Shown one piece after another: positions 26,930 through 34,446 of a stretch of 54,976 nucleotides of DNA. Made by a program: the position numbers and the translations under genes. Where the stretch lies: the NCBI GenBank assembly GCA_017387515.1, contig JAFOFC010000066.1, forward strand, positions 1 to 54,976, in the 5' to 3' direction. Below the pieces are notes generated by a model. The model was not told the origin of the DNA. It made no database searches and saw only the letters and a list, made by a program, of their open reading frames with translations. The DNA comes from Paludibacteraceae bacterium. Its GTDB lineage: Bacteria; Bacteroidota; Bacteroidia; Bacteroidales; Paludibacteraceae. Each line of letters opens with the position of its first letter. Within the stretch, counting starts at the first letter, position 1.

Positions 26930-27135
26930 ACTACAAAACGTAAGGTGTAGGGTGGTTATTTGTTGATTTGTTTAGGGGTTGTTCTGTTGACGAATCGGTG
27001 AATCGGTGAATCGAAAAATTACTCAGTGCTACGCATTTCGTGAAGTTTGGCTGCGGCTCAGCATAGAAAATAAATTTTCTCTGCATTCGCCTTGCACAAA
27101 CTTTCTCCTTTCTCATTTCTCCTTTCTCATTTAAT
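26930..27135. repeat. Composite dispersed repeat region B
   Basis: Spacer between gdhA and valS. It has GAATCGGTGAATCGGTGAATCG tandem units (about 26993-27014), a segment at 27015-27070 (ACTCAGTGCTACGCATTTCG) that matches region A in opposite orientation, the inverted repeat GAAAATAAATTTTC (27067-27080), and CTCCTTTCTCATTT tandem units to 27130. The rest of the 440-nt gap holds only the gdhA and valS promoters. Confidence 0.7.
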
Positions 27136-27175
27136 TTTATATCTTTGCGCTTTCAAAATGAATAAGCTAAACATT

Positions 27176-29797
27176 ATGGAACTAGCAAAAAACTATAATC
27201 CCGCCGAAATAGAGGCAAAATGGTATCAATATTGGTTAGATAATAAGTTGTTTGCATCTAAACCTGATGCGCGTGAACCTTATACCATTGTGATTCCTCC
27301 ACCTAATGTAACAGGGGTGTTGCACATGGGACACATGTTGAACAATACCATTCAAGATATTTTGGTGCGTCGTGCCCGTATGATGGGTAAAAATGCTTGT
27401 TGGGTACCTGGTACCGACCACGCTTCTATTGCAACCGAGGCTAAGGTGGTGGGACGTTTAGCTGAACAAGGCATTTCTAAAAACGAGCTAACCCGCGAGG
27501 AGTTCTTGAAACATGCGTGGGCTTGGACCGAAGAACACGGTGGTATTATCCTAAAACAATTGCGTAAACTAGGCGCATCGTGCGATTGGGATAGAACGGC
27601 CTTTACTATGGACGATTTGCGTTCTAAGAGCGTTATTAAAGTTTTTTGCGACCTATATAATAAAGGTTTAATTTACCGCGGTGTTCGTATGGTAAACTGG
27701 GACCCTAAGGCATTAACCGCTTTATCGGACGAAGAAGTAATTTATCAAGAACAAACCGGTAAATTGTATTACTTGCGTTATCGCATAGAAGGCGAGGATG
27801 GTTATGCTGTTGTGGCAACTACTCGTCCTGAAACCATTATGGGCGATACCGCTATGTGTATCAACCCTAATGACCCTAAAAACCAACACTTAAAAGGTAA
27901 AAAAGTAATTGTTCCTTTGGTAAATAGGGTAATTCCTGTTATCGAAGACGAATATGTTGATATTGAATTTGGTACAGGTTGTTTAAAAGTTACTCCTGCG
28001 CACGATGTAAATGACTACATGTTGGGCGAAAAATACGGCCTAGAAACCATCGATATTTTTAACGATAACGGTACTATTAGCGAAGCCGCTGGTTTGTATG
28101 TGGGCATGGATCGTTTTGATGTGCGTAAGCAAATTGAAATTGATTTGGCCGAGGCTGGCTTGTTAGAAAAAGTAGAAGCGTATACCAATAAAGTAGGTTG
28201 CTCGGAACGTACCAAAGTGCCCATTGAGCCTAAATTATCGATGCAATGGTTCTTAAAAATGGAACATTTGGCGCAAATTGCCCTAGAGCCTGTAATGAAC
28301 GACGATATTAAGTTCTATCCTGCAAAATATAAAAATACGTATCGCCACTGGATGGAAAACATCAAAGACTGGTGCATTAGCCGTCAGTTGTGGTGGGGAC
28401 ACCGTATTCCTGCTTATTTCTTGCCTCAAGGTGGATTTGTGGTAGCCGAAACGGCCGAACAAGCGCTTGAGCAAGCTATCGAAAAAACAGGTAATACTGC
28501 TTTAACCATTAACGATTTGCGCCAAGATAGCGATTGCTTGGATACTTGGTTCTCGTCGTGGTTGTGGCCTATTTCGTTGTTTGATGGTATTAATAATCCT
28601 GGTAACGAAGAAATTAACTACTACTATCCAACTGCCGACCTAGTAACTGGTCCCGATATTATTTTCTTCTGGGTGGCTCGTATGATTATGGCGGGTTACG
28701 AATACCAAGGTACCATGCCCTATAAAAATGTGTACTTTACTGGTATTGTGCGCGATAAATTGGGTAGAAAAATGAGTAAATCGTTGGGTAACTCGCCCGA
28801 TCCATTGGATTTGATTGAACGTTTTGGTGCTGATGGTGTGCGTATGGGCATGATGTTGGCTGCACCAGCTGGTAACGACATTTTGTTTGATGAATCGCTT
28901 TGCGAACAAGGTCGTAACTTTAATAATAAAATTTGGAATGCTTTCCGCCTAGTAAAAGGATGGCAAGTAGATGCCACCATAGAACAACCCGAGTCGGCTC
29001 GCTTGGCTGTGGCATGGTTTGAGTCGAAATTGGCAGAAATCGTTGCCGAAATTGATGATTTGTTTACCAAATATCGTTTATCGGAAGCGTTGATGGCGGT
29101 TTATAAACTATTCTGGGACGAATTCTCGGCTTGGTATTTGGAAATGGTAAAACCAGAGTACATGAAAGCCATTGATGCGGTAACCTACGAGGCAACTGTA
29201 TCGTGCTTTGATGCTTTGTTGCGTTTGTTGCATCCATTTATGCCATTTATTACCGAAGAGTTGTGGCAAGCATTGACCGATCGCAAAGAAGGCGAAAGCA
29301 TTATGGTGGCTCAAATGCCAGCGTTTGCTGCTGTAGATGCTGATTTGTTGGCTAAATTTGAAAAGGCCAAAGAAGTGGTATCGGGTATTCGTACCATTCG
29401 TTTGCAAAAAAATATTCCAAACAAAGATGCATTGAACTTGCAAATTGTAGGTGCGCACGATGATAGCTTGGATGCACTTGTTGTAAAAATGGCAAACCTA
29501 GCATCGATAGAAAAAGCAGAAGCAAAAGATGCTACGGCTATTGGTTTCTTGGTAGGGGCAGTAGAATATGCTGTTAAAATGGAAGGACGTATTAATGTAG
29601 AAGAAGAAATCGCTAAAATGCAAAAAGAAATTGATTATTTGCAAGGTTTCTTGAAAGGAGTTAATGCAAAACTTTCTAACGAGCGTTTTGTTGCCAATGC
29701 TAAACCTGAAATTGTAGAAAACGAACGTAAGAAAAAAGCAGACGCAGAAGGTAAAATTGCTGTTTTAGAAGAGTCAATTGCTGCTTTACGCTCGTAA
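27176..29797 (+). CDS. valS: Valyl-tRNA synthetase
   Basis: Charges tRNA-Val. The 873-residue class I synthetase has the HIGH-type motif [16 protein letters not shown] (about 38-53), the editing domain ([13 protein letters not shown]), KMSKS at [14 protein letters not shown], and a C-terminal coiled-coil arm ([18 protein letters not shown]). I chose ATG 27176 because Bacteroidota ValS proteins begin MELAxxYNPxxIE; an ATG at 27158 is also in frame. A TATCTTTGC -7 box at 27140-27148 puts the transcript start only about 20-25 nt before the start. Its own substrate tRNA-Val(TAC) is encoded 95 nt downstream. Confidence 0.97.
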   Translation: MELAKNYNPAEIEAKWYQYWLDNKLFASKPDAREPYTIVIPPPNVTGVLHMGHMLNNTIQDILVRRARMMGKNACWVPGTDHASIATEAKVVGRLAEQGISKNELTREEFLKHAWAWTEEHGGIILKQLRKLGASCDWDRTAFTMDDLRSKSVIKVFCDLYNKGLIYRGVRMVNWDPKALTALSDEEVIYQEQTGKLYYLRYRIEGEDGYAVVATTRPETIMGDTAMCINPNDPKNQHLKGKKVIVPLVNRVIPVIEDEYVDIEFGTGCLKVTPAHDVNDYMLGEKYGLETIDIFNDNGTISEAAGLYVGMDRFDVRKQIEIDLAEAGLLEKVEAYTNKVGCSERTKVPIEPKLSMQWFLKMEHLAQIALEPVMNDDIKFYPAKYKNTYRHWMENIKDWCISRQLWWGHRIPAYFLPQGGFVVAETAEQALEQAIEKTGNTALTINDLRQDSDCLDTWFSSWLWPISLFDGINNPGNEEINYYYPTADLVTGPDIIFFWVARMIMAGYEYQGTMPYKNVYFTGIVRDKLGRKMSKSLGNSPDPLDLIERFGADGVRMGMMLAAPAGNDILFDESLCEQGRNFNNKIWNAFRLVKGWQVDATIEQPESARLAVAWFESKLAEIVAEIDDLFTKYRLSEALMAVYKLFWDEFSAWYLEMVKPEYMKAIDAVTYEATVSCFDALLRLLHPFMPFITEELWQALTDRKEGESIMVAQMPAFAAVDADLLAKFEKAKEVVSGIRTIRLQKNIPNKDALNLQIVGAHDDSLDALVVKMANLASIEKAEAKDATAIGFLVGAVEYAVKMEGRINVEEEIAKMQKEIDYLQGFLKGVNAKLSNERFVANAKPEIVENERKKKADAEGKIAVLEESIAALRS

Positions 29798-29841
29798 AAC
29801 AAAAAAAAATAGCAAGTTTTTGAAAAATTCTTTCTAAAAAT

Positions 29842-29872
29842 TTTGCAGGTTTCAAAAATTGCCGTATCTTTG
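29842..29872 (+). promoter_or_regulatory. Promoter of tRNA-Val
   Basis: TTTG (29842-29845), a 19-nt spacer, then TATCTTTG (29865-29872): a textbook Bacteroidota promoter, with the mature tRNA starting 20 nt later. No terminator separates it from valS, so read-through from valS is possible. Confidence 0.85.
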
Positions 29873-29892
29873 CATCGCAATTGAGAAACAAA

Positions 29893-29967
29893 GGGCGATT
29901 AGCTCAGCTGGTTCAGAGCATCTGCCTTACAAGCAGAGGGTCGGCGGTTCGAATCCGTCATCGCCCA
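29893..29967 (+). tRNA. tRNA-Val (anticodon TAC)
   Basis: Cloverleaf: acceptor GGGCGAT/ATCGCCC, D arm GCTC/GAGC, anticodon stem TCTGC/GCAGA with loop CTTACAA (anticodon TAC), T arm GGCGG-TTCGAAT-CCGTC, discriminator A; CCA not encoded. Confidence 0.97.
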
Positions 29968-29970
29968 CAA

Positions 29971-30005
29971 AAGAAGACTTACACATGTGAGTCTTCTTTT
30001 TTTAT
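29971..30005 (+). terminator. Terminator after tRNA-Val
   Basis: Stem AAGAAGACT (29971-29979) / AGTCTTCTT (29990-29998), with ACA/TGT pairing inside, followed by an uninterrupted run of T. Confidence 0.9.
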
Positions 30006-30072
30006 GCATTTTTCTGATTCTTCCAGAGATAAAATACTACCTTTGTGAAGGGAACGAAATCCTATAAATACC

Positions 30073-30585
30073 ATGAAACATTGTACCGTGTGTGGCGCAG
30101 CGCTTCAAATGCGCTTTTTGCAAGACGAGGGCAAGGAAATACCTTTTTGCCCTGTTTGCAACGATTATCGCTTTGAAATGTTTAACGTAGCGGTGTGTGT
30201 GGCTATATTTACACCTAAACGCGATAAAGTGATGATGATGCGCCAATATGGCCGACAACTGTATAATTTTTTGGGTGGTTATGTAAATAAAGGCGAAACA
30301 GCCGAAGCGGCATTGCTACGCGAAATGCAAGAAGAAATGGGCATGACGCCTTTGTGCTACGAACCGATGTTCTCGATGTATTATACCCCTTCTAATACGC
30401 TGATGTTGGCCTTTTATGCCGAGGTGGCGGATGAAGATTTATCGGGCAGAAAAATAGACGAGGTAGACGAAGCAAAATGGTTTACCTATGCCGATGCGCA
30501 GCAGGCGGTAATTAAAGGGGCTGTAGCCGAAAGATTGTTGCAAGAAGTAAAAAATAGGTTTGCCAACTTACAAAACCCCTTCTAA
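30073..30585 (+). CDS. Nudix hydrolase with N-terminal zinc ribbon
   Basis: A 170-residue cytoplasmic pyrophosphohydrolase of the NADH pyrophosphatase-like type. Residues 1-30 hold a zinc ribbon (CTVCG ... CPVC) and the Nudix box GGYVNKGETAEAALLREMQEEMG has the expected GX5EX7REUXEEXGU pattern with metal-binding glutamates. The substrate cannot be told from sequence; NAD(H), ADP-ribose or another nucleoside diphosphate derivative are options. Its 3' end overlaps the convergent ZIP transporter gene by 18 nt. Confidence 0.88.
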   Translation: MKHCTVCGAALQMRFLQDEGKEIPFCPVCNDYRFEMFNVAVCVAIFTPKRDKVMMMRQYGRQLYNFLGGYVNKGETAEAALLREMQEEMGMTPLCYEPMFSMYYTPSNTLMLAFYAEVADEDLSGRKIDEVDEAKWFTYADAQQAVIKGAVAERLLQEVKNRFANLQNPF

Positions 30586-31320
30586 AAATACCAAACTCAT
30601 AAAACCTACTAATAGGGCGTAGGTGGCGGCTTTGTGGTAGCCGTGAGCGTGGGTTTCGGGTATCATCTCGTCGCTAATAACGTATAGCATGGCACCGCCT
30701 GCAAAGGCAAGCATAACGGGTAGCATTACCAGCGATATGGCGCCCAATCCGTAACCAATCCATACTCCTACAATTTCAAGCAAACCAATGGCTAACGATA
30801 TAAAGAAGGTGCGCCAGCGGCTTACCCCTGCCAATAGTAGGGGAGAAATTACCACCATACCTTCTGGAATATTTTGCAAAGCCAAGCCAAAGGTTACACT
30901 CCAAGCGGCATCGTTGGTGCTGTTGTTAAAGCCTACGCCGGCAGCAATGCCTTCGGGTAATTTGTGGATGGCTATCGCTAATACAAAGAGCAATACCTTG
31001 TTGATGTGTGCGTTGTTGGCGTGCGTTTCGGCGTCTAGCCCCGTTAACTTGTGTAAGTGTGGGGTAATGTTATCGAGCAAATTTAAGAACAAAGCCCCGC
31101 CTAAAACGCCTATGGCTACTTGCCACCAGCCTGCTGTGCCAGCCATTTCGGTGGCGGGCAGAATAAGGCCAACAACCGATGCCGCCAACATAATGCCAGC
31201 ACAAAATCCCATGATCATGTCGCTTACTTTATGGCTAAGGCCTTTAAAAGTAAGTCCGATTAGTGAGCCTATGACCGATGCGCAACATAGCGCGATAGCC
31301 GAAATCCAAACTGATTGCAT
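30568..31320 (-). CDS. ZIP-family metal transporter
   Basis: A 250-residue inner-membrane protein with eight predicted helices. TM4 and TM5 carry the metal-site motifs AIAIHKLPEGIAAGVGF and LALQNIPEGMVV that define ZIP (ZupT-like) transporters of Zn2+ and related divalent ions. A His-containing cytoplasmic loop (DAETHANNAHINK, about residues 97-109) sits between TM3 and TM4. The start at 31320 has a short leader. The 3' overlap with the Nudix gene means transcripts on the two strands are antisense at their ends. Confidence 0.92.
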   Translation of the reverse strand: MQSVWISAIALCCASVIGSLIGLTFKGLSHKVSDMIMGFCAGIMLAASVVGLILPATEMAGTAGWWQVAIGVLGGALFLNLLDNITPHLHKLTGLDAETHANNAHINKVLLFVLAIAIHKLPEGIAAGVGFNNSTNDAAWSVTFGLALQNIPEGMVVISPLLLAGVSRWRTFFISLAIGLLEIVGVWIGYGLGAISLVMLPVMLAFAGGAMLYVISDEMIPETHAHGYHKAATYALLVGFMSLVFLEGVL

Positions 31321-31369
31321 GACGCAAAAGTATCAATAAAGCGCAAGATTTGCAAAAATATCTGGTCAA

Positions 31370-31400
31370 TTTGCTTTTTGTAGAAAATGTAGTACTTTTG
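31370..31400 (+). promoter_or_regulatory. Promoter of structured RNA 1
   Basis: TTTG (31370-31373), a 19-nt spacer and TACTTTTG (31393-31400) give a strong match to the Bacteroidota TTTG-N19-TAnnTTTG consensus, implying transcription from about 31406 into the structured RNA. Confidence 0.75.
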
Positions 31401-31405
31401 TCCTA

Positions 31406-31640
31406 GTAGAATTTGTAAACCAAAAACAGTTTAACTATAAACAAAAAGTAGAACCTAACATATAACGTTTTAATCATTTACTGATTATTCTGAGTAGCTC
31501 CAAAACCTAGGAAATTTTGATTGCTCTACGTAAGAATAAGTCCGTAAGTGTCTGCGTGTTTACGTGGACTCGGCTTATCTTGTAGAGCGGGCTTTCCTAG
31601 GGCCTTGGAGTAGAGATATGCTTGGGTCCGCGTTTTTTTT
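31406..31640 (+). ncRNA. Structured RNA 1 (shares its 3' domain with RNA 2)
   Basis: About 235 nt with no long gene. The 5' 90 nt are A/U-rich. The 3' part is a long folded rod: CTCCAA (31498-31503) pairs with TTGGAG (31605-31610), CCTAGGAAA (31506-31514) with TTTCCTAGG (31593-31601), CTCTAC (31524-31529) with GTAGAG (31582-31587), ATAAG with CTTAT, and TCCGTAA with TTACGTGGA around a 12-nt loop. After the rod, GGGTCCGC (31624-31631) precedes eight T (31633-31640) and can pair with GCGGGCTT (31587-31594), forming an alternative terminator helix that would disrupt the rod. I cannot match it to tmRNA, SRP RNA or RNase P; the single rod is somewhat like 6S RNA, which remains a possible identity. 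It may act in trans or as a leader of the HTH gene 26 nt downstream. Confidence 0.6.
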
Positions 31641-31665
31641 ATTTGCCCTTAAAACAAATACGCAG

Positions 31666-31881
31666 ATGAGTTCTCCTATTCACATCGGTTCTATTATTCG
31701 CGACGAACTACGCCGTCAAGGCAAAACCAACGGTTGGTTTGCTAAGCAAATCAATGTAAATCCTCGCACCGTTAATAAAATCTTCTTAAAAAGCGACATC
31801 GATACGCATCAACTGCTACAAATTTCGCGCGTATTAGGTGTTGACCTATTCAAAAACTATTCAGAGATGTTGCAAATATGA
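31666..31881 (+). CDS. Small XRE-type helix-turn-helix protein
   Basis: A 71-residue protein consisting almost only of a Cro/XRE-like HTH: RDELRRQGKTNGWFAKQINVNPRTVNKIF fits helices 2-3 and the recognition helix, and TDxHQLLQISRVLGVDLF the C-terminal helices. The ATG at 31666 lies just after the T tract of structured RNA 1; an earlier in-frame codon inside the RNA is rejected. It lacks a dimerisation tail. It may repress nearby genes or bind the repeats directly after it; neither is shown. Confidence 0.75.
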   Translation: MSSPIHIGSIIRDELRRQGKTNGWFAKQINVNPRTVNKIFLKSDIDTHQLLQISRVLGVDLFKNYSEMLQI

Positions 31882-31930
31882 TGCCCAATATGGGCAATTG
31901 CCTGTTTTGGGCGAGATGCCCGATATAGGC
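31880..31930 (+). repeat. Pair of 16-nt direct repeats after the HTH gene
   Basis: GATGCCCAATATGGGC (31880-31895) recurs as GATGCCCGATATAGGC (31915-31930), 35 nt apart, two mismatches. The first also contains the inverted repeat GCCC-AATAT-GGGC. It begins at the HTH stop codon. It may be an operator pair or a weak terminator; no T tract follows at once. Confidence 0.5.
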
Positions 31931-32046
31931 GTGGGTTTTTGTTAAATATTATTTTGTTTTTCTGTTCTTTTGTGAAAGAAATTTAAGGAAGTTCTCTATA
32001 AATCAATTCAGCATTAGGATAAACTTTTTTTCATTAAATATAAATT

Positions 32047-32074
32047 AAACCGATGTTCCGATGGGATATAACAG
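32047..32074 (+). repeat. Duplicated leader element, copy 1
   Basis: A 28-nt element ending CGATGGGATATAACAG, matching copy 2 at 33724-33751 at 25 of 28 positions. It ends 10 nt before a lipoprotein start. It contains paired CGATG motifs. Possibly an untranslated-region control element common to this cluster. Confidence 0.6.
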
Positions 32075-32084
32075 GAGGAAGGAT

Positions 32085-32486
32085 ATGAAAAATACTTTTA
32101 TAGTCTTACTAACGTTGTGTTTGGCGAGTTGTTCTTCGTACAAATTAGCCAATACGGTGTGGGTAAATGTGACTGAGACGGAATTAGCCGGTAAAAAGGG
32201 GAATGTTTTTACTAGCTTGTATTTTATGGAGGAAGATCAAATGTGCATAAATACAAGTGTGGAACAAGATTCTTCAATGCTTATACCACCTGTGGTGACC
32301 TCTTCTGGTACGTATAAAAATAAGGGAAATCTTGCTAAAGGAGTTAAATTAGAACTAAATCTGGTAGATAATTATGGTTTAAAGGAGACTAAGAACGGGT
32401 TGATTACAAAAGATGCAATGTATTTATTTGAAACAGATTCTATAGCAAGAGTGTATAAAAAAGTGTCTAATCTTAAATTGAAATAA
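32085..32486 (+). CDS. Small lipoprotein of unknown function
   Basis: A 133-residue lipoprotein; MKNTFIVLLTLCLASCSS has a lipobox Cys at residue 16. The mature part is beta-rich with alternating polar strands and no family I recognise; its size and VWVNVTETE ... TYKNKG ... ELNLVDNYG pattern could fit a META/lipocalin-like small barrel (weak). The ATG at 32085 is set by an unusually strong Shine-Dalgarno AGGAGGAAGG (32072-32081), rare in this genome. The OmpA-domain gene starts 2 nt after its stop, so the two are co-translated. The AT-rich codon use differs from neighbouring core genes. Confidence 0.65.
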   Translation: MKNTFIVLLTLCLASCSSYKLANTVWVNVTETELAGKKGNVFTSLYFMEEDQMCINTSVEQDSSMLIPPVVTSSGTYKNKGNLAKGVKLELNLVDNYGLKETKNGLITKDAMYLFETDSIARVYKKVSNLKLK

Positions 32487-32488
32487 TT

Positions 32489-33712
32489 ATGAGAAGAAAA
32501 TTGATATATAATTTGTTGATAGTATTATCGCTCTCTCCCATATTGGTTAGTTGTGGCGTTTTTGGAGAAGCAATTACTGGATTTGCGCAGGCATATACAG
32601 ATTATGTAAATAATACGGGAAGTGATCCTATAGGTATGTATAATCAAGCATCAGCATGGCAGAAAAATAGTGTGGGGAAATCACTTGTTGTTGCAGATCT
32701 TGGTGTGGGTGCATTGGAAATAGCTACAGGTAAAGAGTTGGGAGGACTTAAAGGTGTCATTAGAGGAACGACTGATGCGTATTTAAGTAATGATTTGATG
32801 GTAAAGGAGGGAAATGATGTTGCAGCTTTGGTTGGTGTAGGTTTGACGGCAACAGGTAAAACTCTTGATTATTTAGATTATAAAGAGTATGTAAAAGAAC
32901 GGGATGAATTTTTATATGGAGAAGAAAATAAAAAATATTTTGATCCAGAAAGTTCTGATTATGACCCTTATCATTTCTGTAGGTATATTGTAGATGATGC
33001 AAGAAGAACTATAAGAGAAGCCACTCAAGAAGAAATGTGGGCTTGTATCAGAGAACAAGATTCTAGAAATGTCCAAGGTAAGGCGAGGTATGATATGATA
33101 AATAGCGGGTTGGTATCTGAATGGGAATATGATTCGTTATTTGGAAATGATTCGCTTAAGCAGGTTAATGCTGATTTGTATCGAGAATATAATTTTAAAC
33201 TTGCTTTAATGAGAACTGAAACTTATTATAATGCGAATAATAGCAATGGTGGAGTAAATGTTGGTTCTACTGCAGGAATGAGTGAAGAAACGATGCAAAA
33301 TTCTTCTTTAAATGAATCTATAGAGATTGAACAAGAAAAAGCGCACGTTGAACAAAAGATTGCATTTGCAACACAAAAGATAGAAGAAACAATAGTAGGA
33401 TTGTATAAATTTGATAGCGATGAGTTGTCACAAGAGCAAAAGAATGAATTGGATGAAGTTGCGGTGGCTTTGAATGACAACAAGGAGTTGAATATTACCA
33501 TTTACGGTCATACTTGTGATATAGGTACTGAGAAAGCAAATTACAATGTTGGTATGCGTCGTGCAGAAAAGGCTAAAACGTATTTGATTGAGCATGGGGT
33601 AGATGCGAATAGAATTCAAATAGTTTCGCAAGGTGCTTCGGAGCCGTTATTGCCTAATGTAAATAAGGAAAATCGTCAGAAAAATAGAAGAATATCATTT
33701 AAAGTATCATAA
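32489..33712 (+). CDS. OmpA-domain lipoprotein
   Basis: A 407-residue lipoprotein: signal MRRKLIYNLLIVLSLSPILVSC with lipobox Cys at residue 22. Residues about 50-120 are Gly/Ala-rich and hydrophobic (VGKSLVVADLGVGALEIATG), residues about 270-300 form a Glu-rich helix, and residues 300-407 are an OmpA-like peptidoglycan-binding domain (YKFDSDELSQEQ, ITIYGHTCDIGTEKANYNVGMRRAEKAK, QGASEPLLPN, RQKNRRISF). Note GHTCD in place of the usual GHTD. It likely tethers an outer-membrane complex to the wall. Second gene of the small exported cluster, 2 nt after its predecessor. Confidence 0.8.
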   Translation: MRRKLIYNLLIVLSLSPILVSCGVFGEAITGFAQAYTDYVNNTGSDPIGMYNQASAWQKNSVGKSLVVADLGVGALEIATGKELGGLKGVIRGTTDAYLSNDLMVKEGNDVAALVGVGLTATGKTLDYLDYKEYVKERDEFLYGEENKKYFDPESSDYDPYHFCRYIVDDARRTIREATQEEMWACIREQDSRNVQGKARYDMINSGLVSEWEYDSLFGNDSLKQVNADLYREYNFKLALMRTETYYNANNSNGGVNVGSTAGMSEETMQNSSLNESIEIEQEKAHVEQKIAFATQKIEETIVGLYKFDSDELSQEQKNELDEVAVALNDNKELNITIYGHTCDIGTEKANYNVGMRRAEKAKTYLIEHGVDANRIQIVSQGASEPLLPNVNKENRQKNRRISFKVS

Positions 33713-33723
33713 TTTAATATTTA

Positions 33724-33751
33724 AAACCGATGGGTCGATGGGATATAACAG
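33724..33751 (+). repeat. Duplicated leader element, copy 2
   Basis: Same 28-nt element as at 32047-32074, three changes, here 12 nt upstream of the start of an 88-residue secreted protein and 11 nt after the OmpA gene stop. Confidence 0.6.
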
Positions 33752-33763
33752 ACACAAATTATT

Positions 33764-34030
33764 ATGAAAAGAATTACTTTGTTAATGGCGCTTGTAGTAA
33801 TGGGATTAGCTACTTATGCAAATGCTCCATATGCAGGTCAAAGTTGTAGTTGGGAAGATAATAATAAAAGCGGTGCGTCATCGTGGAAAAATGGTGAGAC
33901 TCGTAAAGATAAAGACGGAAATAATTATAGCACTCACTATAAGCATGAGGGGAATATTAGATATGAGAATAATAATCCATATTGTGAAGATGGTGCAGGC
34001 AATGTAAGAAGAGGAGGTTATAGTTATTGA
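33764..34030 (+). CDS. Small secreted hydrophilic protein
   Basis: An 88-residue protein with an SPI signal peptide (MKRITLLMALVVMGLATYANA, cleavage near residue 21) and a short, very hydrophilic mature part rich in Asn, Lys, Gly and Tyr (WEDNNKSGASSWKNGETRKDKDGNN), containing two Cys. No family is recognised. Preceded by copy 2 of the leader element. Its stop is 2-3 nt from the next start, so both are probably made from one transcript. Confidence 0.6.
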   Translation: MKRITLLMALVVMGLATYANAPYAGQSCSWEDNNKSGASSWKNGETRKDKDGNNYSTHYKHEGNIRYENNNPYCEDGAGNVRRGGYSY

Positions 34031-34032
34031 TA

Positions 34033-34248
34033 ATGCAAATGTATAAACTTTTTTCTTGTTTATTTTTCTTGCAGATGGCTGTGGTGTTGCCTGTGTTTGC
34101 AGGGAATGAAGTTAATCAAGTTCCTAAATTCTGCATGCACTGCAAGGGCATAAAAACAACACTTACGCCGGAAGGAACGCCTTATGCCTGTAAGTATTGC
34201 AATGGAACTGGTATTTTGAAAAGTTCTGAGAGCAATATTATTAAGTAA
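34033..34248 (+). CDS. Small exported zinc-ribbon-like protein
   Basis: A 71-residue protein with a signal peptide (MQMYKLFSCLFFLQMAVVLPVFAG) and a mature CMHCKG ... CKYCNGTG pair that resembles one DnaJ-type CxxCxG zinc finger half. Start could be 34033 or 34039. Immediately after the previous gene and before a strong terminator at 34264-34300, which ends the cluster. The short exported cysteine motif next to dsbD is suggestive of redox context but unproven. Confidence 0.6.
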   Translation: MQMYKLFSCLFFLQMAVVLPVFAGNEVNQVPKFCMHCKGIKTTLTPEGTPYACKYCNGTGILKSSESNIIK

Positions 34249-34263
34249 TTATTTTCTTAACAT

Positions 34264-34300
34264 CGAGCAGTTGAAGTTATCTTCGATTGCTCGTTTTTTT
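34264..34300 (+). terminator. Terminator of the small exported-protein cluster
   Basis: Stem CGAGCA (34264-34269) / TGCTCG (34288-34293) with inner GAAG/CTTC pairing, followed by seven T. Confidence 0.85.
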
Positions 34301-34320
34301 CTATTTAATTTGCTTCTATT

Positions 34321-34376
34321 CCAAATTTATGGCAATAATTTTGGAATATAATCCAAAAATATGGCAATAATTTTGG
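34321..34376 (+). promoter_or_regulatory. Two tandem 24-nt repeats upstream of dsbD
   Basis: Two near-identical units (34321-34344 and 34353-34376) of form CCAAA-WW-TATGGCAATAATTTTGG, each with outer dyad CCAAA/TTTGG, spaced 32 nt start to start (about three helix turns). They lie 43-98 nt upstream of a TATATTTG -7 box (34419-34426). A further AATAATTTTGGAAT occurs just after the dsbD stop (36383-36396). The layout suggests operator sites for a dimeric regulator. Confidence 0.55.
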
Positions 34377-34446
34377 AAAAACGGATAAAAGGACACAGAA
34401 ATTAGTATTAGTTTTTCTTATATTTGTACTTTCAACTCCTTTTTTT

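Noticed and set aside
31406-31640. Identity as tmRNA, SRP RNA or RNase P RNA for RNA 1
   Set aside because: No tag-peptide frame or alanine-tRNA ends, no GGAA-capped SRP hairpin, and rnpB is elsewhere (38750-39101). 6S RNA was not excluded.
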